Below, in pieces: positions 10,760-22,511 of a stretch of DNA of 41,718 bases. The DNA lies in contig NZ_CPYD01000016.1 of the NCBI RefSeq assembly GCF_001112925.1, positions 59,882-101,599 on the forward strand, read 5' to 3'. A model generated the notes under the pieces. That model saw only the letters and a program-made list of their open reading frames with translations, had not been told where the DNA came from and made no database searches. Origin of the DNA: Yersinia nurmii. GTDB taxonomy: Bacteria > Pseudomonadota > Gammaproteobacteria > Enterobacterales > Enterobacteriaceae. Numbering within the stretch: the first letter of the stretch is position 1; the number at the start of each line of letters is the position of its first letter. Both the position numbers and the translations under genes were made by a program.

Positions 10760-11446
10760 TCACTCTAACCGCTGTAGTTCGCCGTGCTTACTCACCCGCC
10801 AGCGGTGTTCGCAGAAAAACAGCAGCGGGTTATCCTGCTTACTGTCGCTATAACCGCTATAGAGTTTCAAGGGAGAACCGAGCCGCTGCTCAAGCTGTAC
10901 CACTTTTTCTGGCCCCAGACAGCGTAGCGGCAAAATCCAGCCGCCGTTGCGTCGCGCCATTTGGCTACCAACAAGATGTAGCTTGGGCAGATAAATAGAA
11001 TCATGGTAAACCTGCTCCACCAGCCGCTGTGGTGAACCCGTGATCAGCCACACCTGCGTGTCTTGCCGTTCCAGATACTGCCGCAGACGCATTTTTACCA
11101 CAGGAAAACCCACCACTTTCTGACGAAACGCCTGTACGAAGCGCCGCTCCAGATCTTTCAGATGAGATTCGCTACGCCCGAAGGTAATGCCCCACAACAG
11201 CAGGCTAAGCGGCCAGCGAGCGCAGTGACCTCCTGCCAGTAAGCCAATCCCAACGACGGGTAATAACGGGATAACCAGAAGTAAATTAAGAGGTAAGCGA
11301 CGAATAAGAAATCGCAAAAAGCTGCCAAACATATCTTGCTGATGCAGCGTCCCATCTAAATCAAAAAATACAACGCGTTTGCCTTCAGCGGCCTGCTGCC
11401 TGATGTCTGCTAAGGTCGGTTCTGGCTTCAACTTATCACTCCTCAA
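10760..11446 (-). CDS. pgpC: Phosphatidylglycerophosphatase C
   Basis: Inner-membrane HAD-family phosphatase that removes phosphate from phosphatidylglycerol phosphate in phospholipid synthesis; one of three such enzymes in E. coli. It has 228 residues. HAD motif I is FFDLDGTLHQQDMF with Asp at about 29 and 31, motif II is the Ser/Thr in WLITGSPQ, and motif III/IV lies in YSGYSDSKQDNP. A hydrophobic hairpin at about 51-70 provides the membrane anchor. The C-terminal PLLFFCEHRWRVS block matches E. coli YfhB closely. It lies 92 bases downstream of murP on the same strand and may be read from the mur unit. Confidence 0.92.
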   Translation of the reverse strand: MRSDKLKPEPTLADIRQQAAEGKRVVFFDLDGTLHQQDMFGSFLRFLIRRLPLNLLLVIPLLPVVGIGLLAGGHCARWPLSLLLWGITFGRSESHLKDLERRFVQAFRQKVVGFPVVKMRLRQYLERQDTQVWLITGSPQRLVEQVYHDSIYLPKLHLVGSQMARRNGGWILPLRCLGPEKVVQLEQRLGSPLKLYSGYSDSKQDNPLLFFCEHRWRVSKHGELQRLE

Positions 11447-11456
11447 AATGTCCTTC

Positions 11457-11483
11457 GCTCTGTCAAACCCGCGCCGACAGAGC
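11457..11483. repeat. Inverted repeat between murP and pgpC
   Basis: GCTCTGTC and GACAGAGC form an eight-pair stem around an 11-base loop. No T-run follows, so it may be an intercistronic RNA hairpin rather than a full terminator. Confidence 0.35.
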
Positions 11484-11538
11484 GATATCCTAAAGTGATA
11501 CTAACGCCTTTTTCCTTACCATGAACAGCGTTACGCTA

Positions 11539-12906
11539 TTATTCTTCTGGATCGGTAAAACCCATAATCCAAGTAAATATAAAACCAGCCAGAATAGTGA
11601 TCACCATACCCAAAAGGTACAACATGACTTTGCCAGAAATAATGGTCAAAGCCAGCGGCAAGCCGGAAATACCGAAGGTTATCACCGTCGCTACTTTCCA
11701 ATAGCTGATTAATGCACCTCCGATGGCCCCGCCCAAACAAGCGCCGATAAAGGGTTTACCTAAAGGTAACGTCACCCCGAAAATCAGTGGTTCACCAATT
11801 CCTAAAATGCCGACCGGCAAAGCCCCTTTAATCACTTTTTTCAGGCGCGCATTGCGCGTTTTCATCAGTACCGCCAGCGCTGCACCGATTTGCCCTACGC
11901 CTGCCATCGCCAGTATCGGCAGCAACGGGTTGGCGCCGTGAGCCTGTACCAGCTCTACGTGAATAGGCACCAATCCCTGATGTAAACCGGACAGTACCAG
12001 CGGCAGAAACAACCCAGACAGCAGCGCACCAACCCACAGCCCGCCACGATCGATAGCCAAATTGACTCCGTGGGTGATCACTTCGGAAATGTACCCGCCC
12101 AGCGGTTGTAGCAGCAAAATAGCCAAAGAGGCGGTGATCAGCGTGGTTAACAACGGATTGACAATAAGCTCTATCGATTCAGGCAGATGGTTACGCAACC
12201 ATTTCTCGATCCAACACATCAATGCCACAACCAGTAAAACGGCGATAACTCCGCCACGTCCCGGCTGCAAAGCTTCACCAAATAGCGTAATTTGCGCCAG
12301 CGCCGGGCTGGATAAAATACCGGCCATTACGCCACCCATTGCCTGCGATCCCCCGAACACTCTAGCGGCATTAACGCCCACTAGAATATTCATAATCGCA
12401 AACACTGCGCTGCCAAAGATCGCCAACAATCCCAAAATATTCGGGTAGTGGAGCGCTAAATCGCCAGAAATATCCGGACGCTTGAGAATATTAACTATTC
12501 CCATAATTAAGCCGGAAGCAATAAACGCAGGAATGAGCGGAATGAAAACGTCGGCCAGTTTCTTCAGCGCACCGCTCATCGGAGCCGCATATTTAGCTTT
12601 GGCCTGCGCTTTATTTCGACTCACCGTATCGATTTCAGCGATGTCTTCTGTTTTTCCAACCATCAGGCCACGCATTCGCTCAACCACTTTAGACGCCGCA
12701 CCGGGGCCAACAATAAACTGATGCTGTTCCCCCTGCTTGATATAGCCTTTCACTCCGGGTAACTGCTTCAGATGAGATAAATCCAGCAGATTGTCGTCGT
12801 TCACTTCAACTCGGACCCGGGTCATACAATTTTCAAGTTTGCGAATATTGGCTTCTCCACCAATACCGACCAAAATTTGCTGCGCTAAAGCGGTTGATTT
12901 ATCCAT
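11539..12906 (-). CDS. murP: PTS EIIBC for N-acetylmuramic acid (MurP)
   Basis: Sugar-transport permease that takes up and phosphorylates MurNAc, delivering MurNAc-6-phosphate to MurQ. It has an N-terminal EIIB domain with the phospho-cysteine in NCMTRVRV (about residue 27) and a C-terminal EIIC domain with many membrane helices and the GEPLIFGVTLPL substrate loop. There is no EIIA domain, so it would depend on Crr (EIIA-Glc), as the E. coli protein does. Family-level similarity also fits other beta-glucoside/sucrose-type EIIBC proteins; the MurNAc assignment rests on the adjacent murQ, whose stop lies 24 bases upstream. The start may be ATG 12906 or GTG 12912; GAGGAT lies just before both. 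Confidence 0.85.
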   Translation of the reverse strand: MDKSTALAQQILVGIGGEANIRKLENCMTRVRVEVNDDNLLDLSHLKQLPGVKGYIKQGEQHQFIVGPGAASKVVERMRGLMVGKTEDIAEIDTVSRNKAQAKAKYAAPMSGALKKLADVFIPLIPAFIASGLIMGIVNILKRPDISGDLALHYPNILGLLAIFGSAVFAIMNILVGVNAARVFGGSQAMGGVMAGILSSPALAQITLFGEALQPGRGGVIAVLLVVALMCWIEKWLRNHLPESIELIVNPLLTTLITASLAILLLQPLGGYISEVITHGVNLAIDRGGLWVGALLSGLFLPLVLSGLHQGLVPIHVELVQAHGANPLLPILAMAGVGQIGAALAVLMKTRNARLKKVIKGALPVGILGIGEPLIFGVTLPLGKPFIGACLGGAIGGALISYWKVATVITFGISGLPLALTIISGKVMLYLLGMVITILAGFIFTWIMGFTDPEE

Positions 12907-12930
12907 TGCCACATATCCTCAGGCTAAGCG

Positions 12931-13818
12931 CTATAAAGCGGCGCGCAAATAACCATTATGCTGTGCCAAATCCTGCCGCGCCTGCTCTGCGCCAATGCCT
13001 TTCAGGATCATCAAAATCGCTGGTTTAACCTCAAAATCGGTCTGTTTCAGCGCGTTTTCCGCTTCTGCACTGTCTGCGCCGGTGGCTTCCACCACGATGC
13101 GGCAGGCGCGATCCACCAGTTTCACGTTAGTGGCTTTTACCTCTACCATCAGGTTTTGATACACCTTACCCAATTTCACCATCGCACCAGTAGACAGCAT
13201 ATTCAGCACCAACTTTTGCGCAGTTCCGGATTTTAGCCGCGTTGAACCGGTTAACGCTTCCGGCCCTACCACGGGGGAAATGGCAAGCTGCGCTTCCCGC
13301 GCAATAGGTGAATCCGGGTTACAGGAAATCGCAACCGTTGGGCAACCTAACTCACGAGCGTAGCGCAAAGCGCCGATCACATAAGGCGTGCGACCGGAGG
13401 CGGCTAGGCCAACCACCATATCCGTGGAGGTTAATTTCAATGCCTGTAAATCTTCCGCACCTAATGTCAGGCTGTCCTCCGCCCCTTCTACCGCCTTCAG
13501 CAAGGCTCCCGGTCCACCGGCAATCAGGCCGATCACTAATCCGTGAGGCACACCAAAAGTAGGCGGACACTCGGATGCATCTAATACGCCCAGACGACCG
13601 CTGGTTCCCGCTCCCAGATAGATCAGGCGCCCGCCCGCTTTCAACGCTTCGGCAGCTAAATCAACCGCCTGCGCAATTTCAGGTAACACCAAACGAATCG
13701 CATCGGGCACCTTGCGATCTTCATCGTTAAAACGCTTGACCATCTCCAGGGTGGATAACTTATCCAGATCCATTGTTGCTGGATTACGACTTTCTGATAC
13801 CAAAGCACCTAAGTTCAT
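12931..13818 (-). CDS. murQ: N-acetylmuramic acid 6-phosphate etherase
   Basis: Cleaves the D-lactyl ether of MurNAc-6-phosphate to GlcNAc-6-phosphate and D-lactate, in cell-wall recycling. It has 295 residues (E. coli 298). The SIS-type phosphosugar site is in [20 protein letters not shown], with the catalytic pair expected at Glu83 and Glu114 (AVEGAED). A second phosphosugar block [11 protein letters not shown] and the family-specific [19 protein letters not shown] follow. It is the first gene of the murQP unit and diverges from yfhH across a 193-base region with two palindromes. Confidence 0.96.
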   Translation of the reverse strand: MNLGALVSESRNPATMDLDKLSTLEMVKRFNDEDRKVPDAIRLVLPEIAQAVDLAAEALKAGGRLIYLGAGTSGRLGVLDASECPPTFGVPHGLVIGLIAGGPGALLKAVEGAEDSLTLGAEDLQALKLTSTDMVVGLAASGRTPYVIGALRYARELGCPTVAISCNPDSPIAREAQLAISPVVGPEALTGSTRLKSGTAQKLVLNMLSTGAMVKLGKVYQNLMVEVKATNVKLVDRACRIVVEATGADSAEAENALKQTDFEVKPAILMILKGIGAEQARQDLAQHNGYLRAAL

Positions 13819-13830
13819 ACGTCACCTTAT

Positions 13831-13845
13831 TGAATTTTTAATTCA
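13831..13845. promoter_or_regulatory. Proximal palindrome of the murQ-yfhH control region
   Basis: TGAATT-TTT-AATTCA is a perfect palindrome 13 bases before the murQ start. With the copy at 13863-13879 it shares the TGAAT half-site, which suggests an operator for the RpiR-type protein coded divergently. Confidence 0.55.
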
Positions 13846-13862
13846 CATTTATCTATTTATAA

Positions 13863-13879
13863 TTGAATATTATATTCAA
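13863..13879. promoter_or_regulatory. Distal palindrome of the murQ-yfhH control region
   Basis: TTGAATAT-T-ATATTCAA is a perfect palindrome. Its centre is 33 bases, about three helical turns, from the centre of the proximal copy, so two regulator dimers could bind on the same face of the DNA. Confidence 0.6.
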
Positions 13880-14011
13880 CAAGGCGAGCATTTTTGGCTA
13901 TCTTTAGAGCAGAGATCACAAAAATCGGTAAGTTAACCCTATCCATGCGCCCGATCTGATTTTTTAGCGCTAAACATGGCAGAATGTCTTCCCGCTTTCA
14001 GGAATGGTGTT

Positions 14012-14854
14012 ATGAGCAGTCTTCTACGCATACGACAGATCTACCCTACATTGGCGCAAAACGACCGAAAACTGGCTGATTTCCTGCTGGAAAACCCTGA
14101 ACAGGCGCGGCATCTCAGCTCGCAGAAATTGGCGCAAATGGCCGGAGTCAGCCAGTCTGGCGTAGTGAAATTTGCTCAAAAACTGGGATACAAAGGCTTT
14201 CCTGCGCTAAAACTGGCGTTGAGCGAAGTAGTGGCGACACCGCAGGCCGCGGTTAAAGTACATAATCAGATTCTCAGTACCGATGGTTTAAAAATCGTCG
14301 GTGAAAAGCTATTGGTAGAAAAGCAGGCTGCTCTGCGCGCCACGCTGGATATCAACAGTGAAGAACGCCTGCTCGTCGCACTGGAAATGCTGAAAAATGC
14401 GCGTCGGGTTATTCTACTCGGGATCGGTGCTTCCGGACTGGTGGCGAAGGATTTCTCCTATAAATTATTGAAAATTGGCATTATGGCGGTAGCCGAAGCA
14501 GATATGCACGTACAGCTAGCGACAGTTCAGGCCATGAGTCCACAGGATTTACTGCTGGCAATTTCTTTCAGCGGCGAACGAAGGGAAGTTAATCTGGCTG
14601 CGGAGGAAGCGCGGGCGGCAGGAGCTAAGGTGCTGGCACTCACCAGTTTTTCTCCTAATGGCCTACAGCAACGCGCCGATCATTGCTTATATACCATTGC
14701 GGAAGAACCGGCCATTCGCAGCGCGGCAATCTCCTCCAGCACCGCTCAATTTGCTCTCACCGATTTGCTATTTATGGCAATCATCCAGCAGGATTTTGAT
14801 CAGGCGCAAGACCACATCAACCACAGCGCAAATCTGGTGAAAAAACTGGTCTAA
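14012..14854 (+). CDS. yfhH: RpiR-family transcription regulator YfhH (MurR-like)
   Basis: DNA-binding regulator of 280 residues with an N-terminal RpiR helix-turn-helix (about 1-75; HLSSQKLAQMAGVSQSGVVKFAQKLGYKGFPALKLAL) and a C-terminal SIS sugar-phosphate-binding domain (about 120-255; LLGIGASGLVAKDF, AISFSGERREV). It matches E. coli YfhH across its length as I recall it, and occupies the same slot before yfhL. Here it stands divergent to murQP, so I infer that it senses MurNAc-6-phosphate or a related sugar phosphate and controls murQP, as MurR does in E. coli. The start ATG 14012 has AGGA nine bases upstream; an in-frame ATG at 13976 lacks homology. Confidence 0.88.
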   Translation: MSSLLRIRQIYPTLAQNDRKLADFLLENPEQARHLSSQKLAQMAGVSQSGVVKFAQKLGYKGFPALKLALSEVVATPQAAVKVHNQILSTDGLKIVGEKLLVEKQAALRATLDINSEERLLVALEMLKNARRVILLGIGASGLVAKDFSYKLLKIGIMAVAEADMHVQLATVQAMSPQDLLLAISFSGERREVNLAAEEARAAGAKVLALTSFSPNGLQQRADHCLYTIAEEPAIRSAAISSSTAQFALTDLLFMAIIQQDFDQAQDHINHSANLVKKLV

Positions 14855-14865
14855 GGCGATGATAG

Positions 14866-15177
<312 letters not shown>

Positions 15178-15192
15178 CCGCGCCGCAGTTGC

Positions 15193-15218
15193 AAAAAAGG
15201 GCGTATAAATACGCCCTT
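15193..15218 (-). terminator. Terminator of pdxJ-acpS
   Basis: On the minus strand AAGGGCGTAT and ATACGCCCTT pair over a two-base loop, followed by six T in total including the stem end. On the plus strand the stem could also slow yfhL transcripts, but only TTCTC follows. Confidence 0.8.
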
Positions 15219-15246
15219 CTCAAGATCCGAACCGACTAAATCCTGA

Positions 15247-15627
15247 TTAACTCTCAATTATCACCGTTGCACAGGCATAGCGCCGTTCATCGGCTAAAGA
15301 AACATGCAGAGATGCCACACCTAACGCCAGCGCCAGCTCCGCCGCGCGGCCATGTAAATGCAGCGTCGGCTTGCCTAAAACATCATTGACGACTTCAAAC
15401 TGATTGAATGCCAGTCCGTTGCGAATACCGGTGCCAAACGCCTTAGCCGCCGCTTCTTTCACCGCAAAACGTTTAGCCAGAAACCGCACCGGCTGCTGAT
15501 GATGCTGATACTGCTGCCATTCTGCTGGGCTAAGAACTCGCTTTGCCAGCCGTTCTCCACTGCGATTCACCACAGCTTCTATACGCGAGATTTCAACAAT
15601 ATCAGTACCCAGCCCCAAAATAGCCAT
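15247..15627 (-). CDS. acpS: Holo-[acyl-carrier-protein] synthase
   Basis: Transfers the 4'-phosphopantetheine group from CoA to apo-ACP, making ACP active for fatty acid synthesis. It has 126 residues, the usual length. Magnesium-binding Asp9 is in [13 protein letters not shown] and Glu58 in [14 protein letters not shown]. Its start overlaps the pdxJ stop by one base, so the two are translationally coupled, a conserved enterobacterial pair. Confidence 0.97.
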   Translation of the reverse strand: MAILGLGTDIVEISRIEAVVNRSGERLAKRVLSPAEWQQYQHHQQPVRFLAKRFAVKEAAAKAFGTGIRNGLAFNQFEVVNDVLGKPTLHLHGRAAELALALGVASLHVSLADERRYACATVIIES

Positions 15628-16358
15628 TAGCGACGCGCTTCCCGCATTAAGGTTTTCATTTCGGAAACCGCAGCCGGTAAGCCGGTCATCACCGCCTGGC
15701 CGATAATCGCATGACCGATATTCAGTTCATGCATTTCAGGTAAGGCCGCAATAGGCTGAACGTTATGGTAAGTCAGGCCGTGTCCAGCATTCACTTTCAG
15801 ACCTTTGCCAGCGGCATAGGCCGCCACTTTGGCAATACGCATCAGCTCTGCCTGACGAATCAGATCGGATTTAGCATCAGCATAAGCGCCGGTATGAATC
15901 TCAATGTAAGGTGCGCCTACCGCCACCGCGGCGTCAATCTGGCGCATATCAGCATCAATAAACAGCGAAACCAGAATCCCAGCGTCGGTAAGCTGACCAA
16001 CAGCCAACGTCATTTTGTCAATCTGACCGGCAACGTCTAACCCACCTTCAGTGGTCACTTCCTGACGTTTTTCCGGCACCAGACAGCAAAAGTGCGGCTG
16101 AATGTCGCAGGCGATGTCGAGCATCTCGTCCGTAACAGCCATTTCCAAGTTCATTCGAGTCTGAATGGTTTGACGCAAAATGCGTACGTCTCTATCGGTA
16201 ATATGACGGCGATCTTCGCGTAAATGAACGGTAATACCGTCAGCGCCAGACTGCTCGGCAATGAAAGCCGCTTGCACCGGATCGGGATAGTGAGTACCAC
16301 GCGCATTTCGTAACGTAGCGATATGATCGATATTAACGCCTAGCAGCAAATCAGCCAT
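15627..16358 (-). CDS. pdxJ: Pyridoxine 5'-phosphate synthase PdxJ
   Basis: Condenses 1-deoxyxylulose-5-phosphate with 3-amino-2-oxopropyl phosphate to pyridoxine 5'-phosphate, the last ring-forming step of vitamin B6 synthesis. It has 243 residues. A TIM barrel starts with [15 protein letters not shown]; the HLREDRRHI loop and the C-terminal [10 protein letters not shown] phosphate loop are intact. It is followed by acpS with a one-base overlap and separated from recO by 125 bases. Confidence 0.97.
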   Translation of the reverse strand: MADLLLGVNIDHIATLRNARGTHYPDPVQAAFIAEQSGADGITVHLREDRRHITDRDVRILRQTIQTRMNLEMAVTDEMLDIACDIQPHFCCLVPEKRQEVTTEGGLDVAGQIDKMTLAVGQLTDAGILVSLFIDADMRQIDAAVAVGAPYIEIHTGAYADAKSDLIRQAELMRIAKVAAYAAGKGLKVNAGHGLTYHNVQPIAALPEMHELNIGHAIIGQAVMTGLPAAVSEMKTLMREARR

Positions 16359-16483
16359 GACAGCCCTCCAGAAAAGCCCGTAGTAAGATAGGTTAACAGC
16401 CCGCAGTTTACACCGAGTGCAGGCGCAGCGGATAGGTTAGGATCGGGGAAAGTTGATACAGAACGGATTAAAAATCAATAAAA

Positions 16484-17215
16484 TCAGGATGTCTGCTTCG
16501 GGTCGGTAGGAGGTTTTATTACGAATTGTCTAAATAACTCGCGACTTTTAAGCGGTTTACCACCCAAATAAGGCTTCAACGCGATGCGGGTAAAACGCTT
16601 GGCGGCACGCAATGTCTCTGCATCGGGAAACTCCCGGCAGGCCAATGCCTGTAGTTGCCGTCCGGTAAAACTATAGTGATCTACCACCAAACTAGCGATA
16701 AAACCTTTCTCTTCCCGATAGCGATAAGTCATGGTTTCAGCGACGGGTTGTCCACTACCGGCGCAATGAAGAAAATCCACGCCGTAACCCAGACTGGATA
16801 GCATAGCCAGTTCAAACTGACGTAAAGCGTGTTCAGGGGAACCATCCGTTGCGGCAAGCGCTTGTAAGCAATGGAGATAATCGAAGAATAATGCGGAATA
16901 GTTAGTACCATGTTCCAGTACGCGAGACAGGAGTTCGTTAACGTACAGCCCGCTGTAAAGCATCGATCCGCTGAGCGGCAGCGCCAGAGAAACCGGCTCT
17001 GCATTACGTAGTGTTTTCACTTCTCCACGACCAGCCCAGCGAACCAGTAATGGCGTAAAAGGCTGTAAACAGCCTTTTAAATTGGAACGTCGGCCACGCG
17101 CACCCTTGGCCAAAACTCGCATGCGCCCTTCCCCTTCGGTAAACAAATCCAGCATCAGACTGGTTTCGCTGTAAGGGCGACTATGCAAAACAAATGCGCG
17201 CTGCCAACCGTCCAT
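16484..17215 (-). CDS. recO: DNA repair protein RecO
   Basis: Recombination mediator that with RecR loads RecA on SSB-coated single strands and anneals DNA. It has 243 residues (E. coli 242): an N-terminal OB fold ([29 protein letters not shown]) followed by a helical domain. It has no zinc-finger cysteines of the Deinococcus type, as expected for enterobacteria. It lies nine bases after era, in the rnc-era-recO operon. Confidence 0.95.
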   Translation of the reverse strand: MDGWQRAFVLHSRPYSETSLMLDLFTEGEGRMRVLAKGARGRRSNLKGCLQPFTPLLVRWAGRGEVKTLRNAEPVSLALPLSGSMLYSGLYVNELLSRVLEHGTNYSALFFDYLHCLQALAATDGSPEHALRQFELAMLSSLGYGVDFLHCAGSGQPVAETMTYRYREEKGFIASLVVDHYSFTGRQLQALACREFPDAETLRAAKRFTRIALKPYLGGKPLKSRELFRQFVIKPPTDPKQTS

Positions 17216-17224
17216 CGACGAGTC

Positions 17225-18816
<1,592 letters not shown>

Positions 18817-18854
18817 TTACCAATAGATCAAGAATGCGTCAAAAACTACAGCAT

Positions 18855-18900
18855 ACGGAACAGGTCTGCTTCGCCCAAAGCCAACACAAAGCTGTTTCGT
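18855..18900 (-). promoter_or_regulatory. Leader hairpin upstream of rnc, probable RNase III self-cleavage site
   Basis: In the minus-strand transcript ACGAAACAG pairs with CTGTTCCGT (eight pairs, one mismatch), and inside it CTTTG pairs with CGAAG, leaving a bulge. It begins 42 bases before the rnc start. E. coli RNase III represses its own operon by cutting a leader stem at this position; this is the likely counterpart. Confidence 0.5.
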
Positions 18901-19070
18901 TTGCAGTGCCTCCAACAGGAAGCCAACTTTTATCGCTCGAAAGGTTATTCTACAACGTGTGGAAACATAATGCTGCGTTTATATATACCCTTATTAATTG
19001 AAATTCTGGCGTTGTTGGGGCATTCACCGCCCAAATTGCTAATGTCGATCAGCTCATCGGGATTTATCGG

Positions 19071-19098
19071 ATTATTGCCAACCAACAGCGCCAGTCAA
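19071..19098 (-). promoter_or_regulatory. Sigma-70 promoter of rnc-era-recO
   Basis: TTGACT, 16 bases, AATAAT on the minus strand: each box matches five of six consensus positions. It begins right behind the lepB stop and would start transcripts near 19064, giving a leader of about 250 bases that contains the hairpin. The 300-base lepB-rnc gap holds nothing else I can support. Confidence 0.6.
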
Positions 19099-19115
19099 TC
19101 AGGATACCGCTCAGA

Positions 19116-20093
19116 TTAATGAATTCCACCAATACGGCTTAAACGCACACCCGTTGGCCATTCACCTTCCTGCTTTTCAAAACTCATCCAGATAGCGGTG
19201 GCTTTACCCACCAGATTGCGCTCAGGGACGAAGCCCCAGAAGCGACTATCCGCACTATTATCCCGGTTATCACCCATCATAAAGTAGTGACCTTCCGGAA
19301 CCACCCAAACGCCAAGCGGTTGGTCTGGCTGCTGATAATAAGCACCAATTTGATCGTTCCGACCCGGCACCATCAGAATCTGATGGGAAACTGGCCCTAA
19401 ACTTTCGCTGCGCTGACGTAAACGTACGCCATCATCCGGAACCGGTTTAGTGGTCGGAATCTGGAAGAATCCGGCGGAAGATTCGCCCATACCGCTAAAG
19501 CGGAAAGTCTGGACGAATTCGCTCGGCACAGATTGGCTGTAAGTAATGGCTAACGCGCTATCACAAGAGTGGCCGGTATTGCAGGCCGGCTGTACCGTCA
19601 CCTGTTTGGCGATAGGATCGTAACTAACCCGATCTCCCGGCAAACCGACCACACGCTTGATGTAATCAACCCGAGGATCCAGAGGATACTTAAAGACCAC
19701 CACGTCGCCGCGTTTCGGATGTCCCGTCGGGATCAGCGTCGTCTGGGTAATAGGATCTTTAATGCCGTAGGCATACTTTTCCACCAGAATAAAATCGCCG
19801 ATCAGCAGAGTTGGCATCATCGATCCAGACGGAATCTGGAATGGCTCATAGATAAATGAACGCACGATAAATACCAGCGCCAGCACTGGGAAAATCGAAG
19901 CGCAGGTCTCGATCCAGCCCGGCTGACGAGCAACTTTAGATAAAGCTTTCTCATCTACCGTGCCTGCCGTCTGGGCATTGATAGCCGCAATTTTTGCCTG
20001 ACGCGCCGGCGCCCATTTGAAACGCTCGAAACACCAAATAATCCCTGTAACTAGCGTAGCTAAGGCCAGAATCAAGGCGAACATGTTAGCCAT
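19116..20093 (-). CDS. lepB: Signal peptidase I
   Basis: Inner-membrane serine/lysine protease that removes Sec and Tat signal peptides from exported proteins. It has 325 residues (E. coli 324). Two N-terminal membrane helices are at about 4-22 and 62-78. The catalytic Ser91 is in IPSGSMMPTL and general-base Lys146 in DYIKRVVGLPGD; box E is GDNRDNSADSR. AAGGAG precedes the start. It follows lepA by 16 bases in the lepA-lepB operon. Confidence 0.98.
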   Translation of the reverse strand: MANMFALILALATLVTGIIWCFERFKWAPARQAKIAAINAQTAGTVDEKALSKVARQPGWIETCASIFPVLALVFIVRSFIYEPFQIPSGSMMPTLLIGDFILVEKYAYGIKDPITQTTLIPTGHPKRGDVVVFKYPLDPRVDYIKRVVGLPGDRVSYDPIAKQVTVQPACNTGHSCDSALAITYSQSVPSEFVQTFRFSGMGESSAGFFQIPTTKPVPDDGVRLRQRSESLGPVSHQILMVPGRNDQIGAYYQQPDQPLGVWVVPEGHYFMMGDNRDNSADSRFWGFVPERNLVGKATAIWMSFEKQEGEWPTGVRLSRIGGIH

Positions 20094-20109
20094 TCAAACT
20101 CCTTACAAC

Positions 20110-21909
20110 TTATTTGCCGTCTTTGCCAACGTGCAGAATGGCTAGGAAAGCCTCTTGTGGCAACTCAACGTTACCCACCTGCTTCATACGTTTTTTACCG
20201 TCTTTCTGCTTCTGCAACAGCTTTTTCTTACGGCTAACGTCACCGCCGTAACACTTCGCCAATACGTTTTTACGCAGCTGCTTCACGGTTGAACGCGCAA
20301 TGATGTGGTTGCCGATAGCCGCCTGAATTGCAATATCGAATTGCTGGCGCGGAATCAGTTCTTTCATCTTCTCGACCAAATCGCGACCGCGATACTGAGC
20401 GTTGTCACGGTGAGTAATCAGAGCCAACGCATCAACGCGTTCGTTGTTGATCAAAACGTCAACACGAACCATGTCAGAGGTTTGGAAACGCTTGAAGTTA
20501 TAGTCCAGCGACGCATAGCCGCGTGACGTTGATTTCAGGCGGTCAAAGAAGTCCAGCACCACTTCTGCCATCGGGATTTCGTAGGTCAGCGCCACTTGGT
20601 TACCGTGGTAAACCATGTTGGTCTGTACGCCACGCTTCTCGATACACAGTGTAATAACGTTACCCAGATACTCTTGCGGCAACAGCATATGACACTCTGC
20701 GATAGGCTCGCGCAGCTCTTCAATGTTGTTCAGCGCCGGCAGCTTAGACGGGCTATCAACATAAACGGTTTCCTGACTGGTGGTAATCACTTCATACACT
20801 ACAGTTGGCGCAGTGGTAATCAGTTCCAGATCGTATTCACGTTCCAGACGTTCCTGAATGATTTCCATATGCAGCAAGCCAAGGAAACCACAGCGGAAAC
20901 CAAAACCCAGCGCAGTAGAACTTTCTGGTTCATAGAACAAAGAGGCGTCGTTCAGGCTCAGTTTACCCAGCGCATCACGGAAACTTTCGTAATCATCAGA
21001 GCTGATTGGGAACAAACCGGCATAAACCTGCGGTTTCACTTTCTTAAAGCCCGGCAGGGATTTGTCCGCCGGTTGACGAGCCAGCGTCAGCGTATCGCCG
21101 ACTGGCGCGCCAAGAATGTCTTTAATTGCACAGACCAACCAGCCGACTTCGCCACAGTTCAACACTTCGCGGTCGATACGTTTTGGCGTGAAGATACCTA
21201 AGCGGTCAGCGTTATAGGTCTGGCCAGTGCTCATGACTTTGATCTTGTCGCCTTTGCGCAAGGTACCGTTTTTAATACGGATCAAAGAAACAACGCCCAG
21301 ATAGTTATCGAACCATGAATCGATGATCAGCGCCTGTAACGGAGCTTCCGGATCGCCCTCTGGCGGCGGAATATCACGTACCAGACGCTCAAGCACATCA
21401 GGTACACCAACACCGGTTTTCGCCGAGCAGCGCACGGCGTCAGCGGCATCGATACCGACGATATCTTCAATTTCTTCCGCTACGCGTTCAGGATCGGCGG
21501 CTGGCAGGTCGATTTTGTTCAAAACCGGAACCACTTCCAGATCCATTTCCATCGCGGTATAGCAGTTGGCTAATGTCTGGGCTTCAACGCCCTGCCCAGC
21601 ATCAACCACCAGCAGTGCGCCTTCACAGGCCGCCAGCGAGCGGGAAACTTCATAAGAGAAGTCTACGTGACCGGGAGTATCGATAAAGTTGAGCTGATAA
21701 GTTTGACCGTCCTGAGCACGATAATCCAAGGTCACGCTTTGTGCCTTGATGGTAATTCCGCGCTCACGCTCCAGATCCATAGAATCCAGAACCTGCGCGG
21801 CCATTTCGCGCTCACTTAAACCGCCACAAATCTGGATAATACGGTCAGACAGCGTCGACTTACCGTGGTCAATATGGGCAATAATGGAGAAATTTCGTAT
21901 ATGCTTCAT
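20110..21909 (-). CDS. lepA: Elongation factor 4 (LepA), ribosome back-translocase
   Basis: Ribosome-bound GTPase that can reverse translocation and aids initiation and 30S biogenesis. It has 599 residues, equal to E. coli, when started at ATG 21909 ([18 protein letters not shown]); the frame extends 12 codons upstream to 21945 without homology. G1 is AHIDHGKS, G2 is RERGIT, G3 is DTPGH, G4 is NKID. The LepA-specific C-terminal domain is present ([30 protein letters not shown]). Confidence 0.98.
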   Translation of the reverse strand: MKHIRNFSIIAHIDHGKSTLSDRIIQICGGLSEREMAAQVLDSMDLERERGITIKAQSVTLDYRAQDGQTYQLNFIDTPGHVDFSYEVSRSLAACEGALLVVDAGQGVEAQTLANCYTAMEMDLEVVPVLNKIDLPAADPERVAEEIEDIVGIDAADAVRCSAKTGVGVPDVLERLVRDIPPPEGDPEAPLQALIIDSWFDNYLGVVSLIRIKNGTLRKGDKIKVMSTGQTYNADRLGIFTPKRIDREVLNCGEVGWLVCAIKDILGAPVGDTLTLARQPADKSLPGFKKVKPQVYAGLFPISSDDYESFRDALGKLSLNDASLFYEPESSTALGFGFRCGFLGLLHMEIIQERLEREYDLELITTAPTVVYEVITTSQETVYVDSPSKLPALNNIEELREPIAECHMLLPQEYLGNVITLCIEKRGVQTNMVYHGNQVALTYEIPMAEVVLDFFDRLKSTSRGYASLDYNFKRFQTSDMVRVDVLINNERVDALALITHRDNAQYRGRDLVEKMKELIPRQQFDIAIQAAIGNHIIARSTVKQLRKNVLAKCYGGDVSRKKKLLQKQKDGKKRMKQVGNVELPQEAFLAILHVGKDGK

Positions 21910-22511
21910 TATAAAAGTTTTTCTGCCTTGGTATTTCTGAATCATTCGCCTATGGACACACGCATGGACATAAAGCGACAGTCAGTATTGTAAGTTGTTA
22001 GGTTGGCTGTCTTTCGCCTAAGTCGCGGTATTCTACATGTCAAGACAATGAAAACCTAGTCATCCTCATGCCAATCCTTACTATTATCCTTGCTTTCAGA
22101 TAAAATCATGCCCATCTGTCAGGGCAGTCACCGAGGGCAATAGCGGCCCATCATTGGCATTGATATTAATATCGGAACCGCGAGTCGCTCGGCTTAAAGC
22201 CGAGTCGCATTAAGGCTTAACACTCCGTATTTTTATATTGCTGATTTATATCAGATTTTAAATCCATTTTAATTAAGTGGTTATTGGGTGGATTTTGGAA
22301 ATATGCGCGAAGAAACCTACCTCATTCTCTTCTTAGCTTTCCTCTTAAGCCGATAATTATTTTCTCATTGAAGTAGCTGATGTCTTTTCAGAAATACCCA
22401 TTCACTTTAGGAAAAACCTCATATCGTCAATATTCGCCTCACCTAGAATATAAAAATCACCGTGGAATAACCTAAATGGTGAAACCGTTTTATCGCCATT
22501 AAGGAGGTCTG
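21910..22511. other. Intergenic region between lepA and the unknown membrane gene
   Basis: About 600 bases without a supported gene. It contains a seven-pair hairpin (CTCGGCT-TAA-AGCCGAG, 22188-22204) with no T-run, and AT-rich sequence from about 22205 on. The lepA and divergent-gene promoters should lie here, but I see no match good enough to mark. Confidence 0.4.

Noticed and set aside
11457-11483. TGTC...GACA palindrome resembling a GlrR site
   Set aside because: The spacer is 11 bases, not 10, there is no sigma-54 promoter nearby, and it is better read as an RNA hairpin.
13900-13925. CRP-like half-site (ATCACA) upstream of yfhH
   Set aside because: Only one half matches; the other half is too poor to call a site from sequence alone.
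18901-19119. Open frame of 72 codons between lepB and rnc on the plus strand
   Set aside because: It covers the rnc promoter and leader in antisense, has no ribosome site and no recognisable protein features.
22303-22356. Possible 17-residue peptide (ATG...TAA) rich in Leu and Phe
   Set aside because: Only a weak ribosome site, no attenuator structure after it and no biosynthetic gene next to it.
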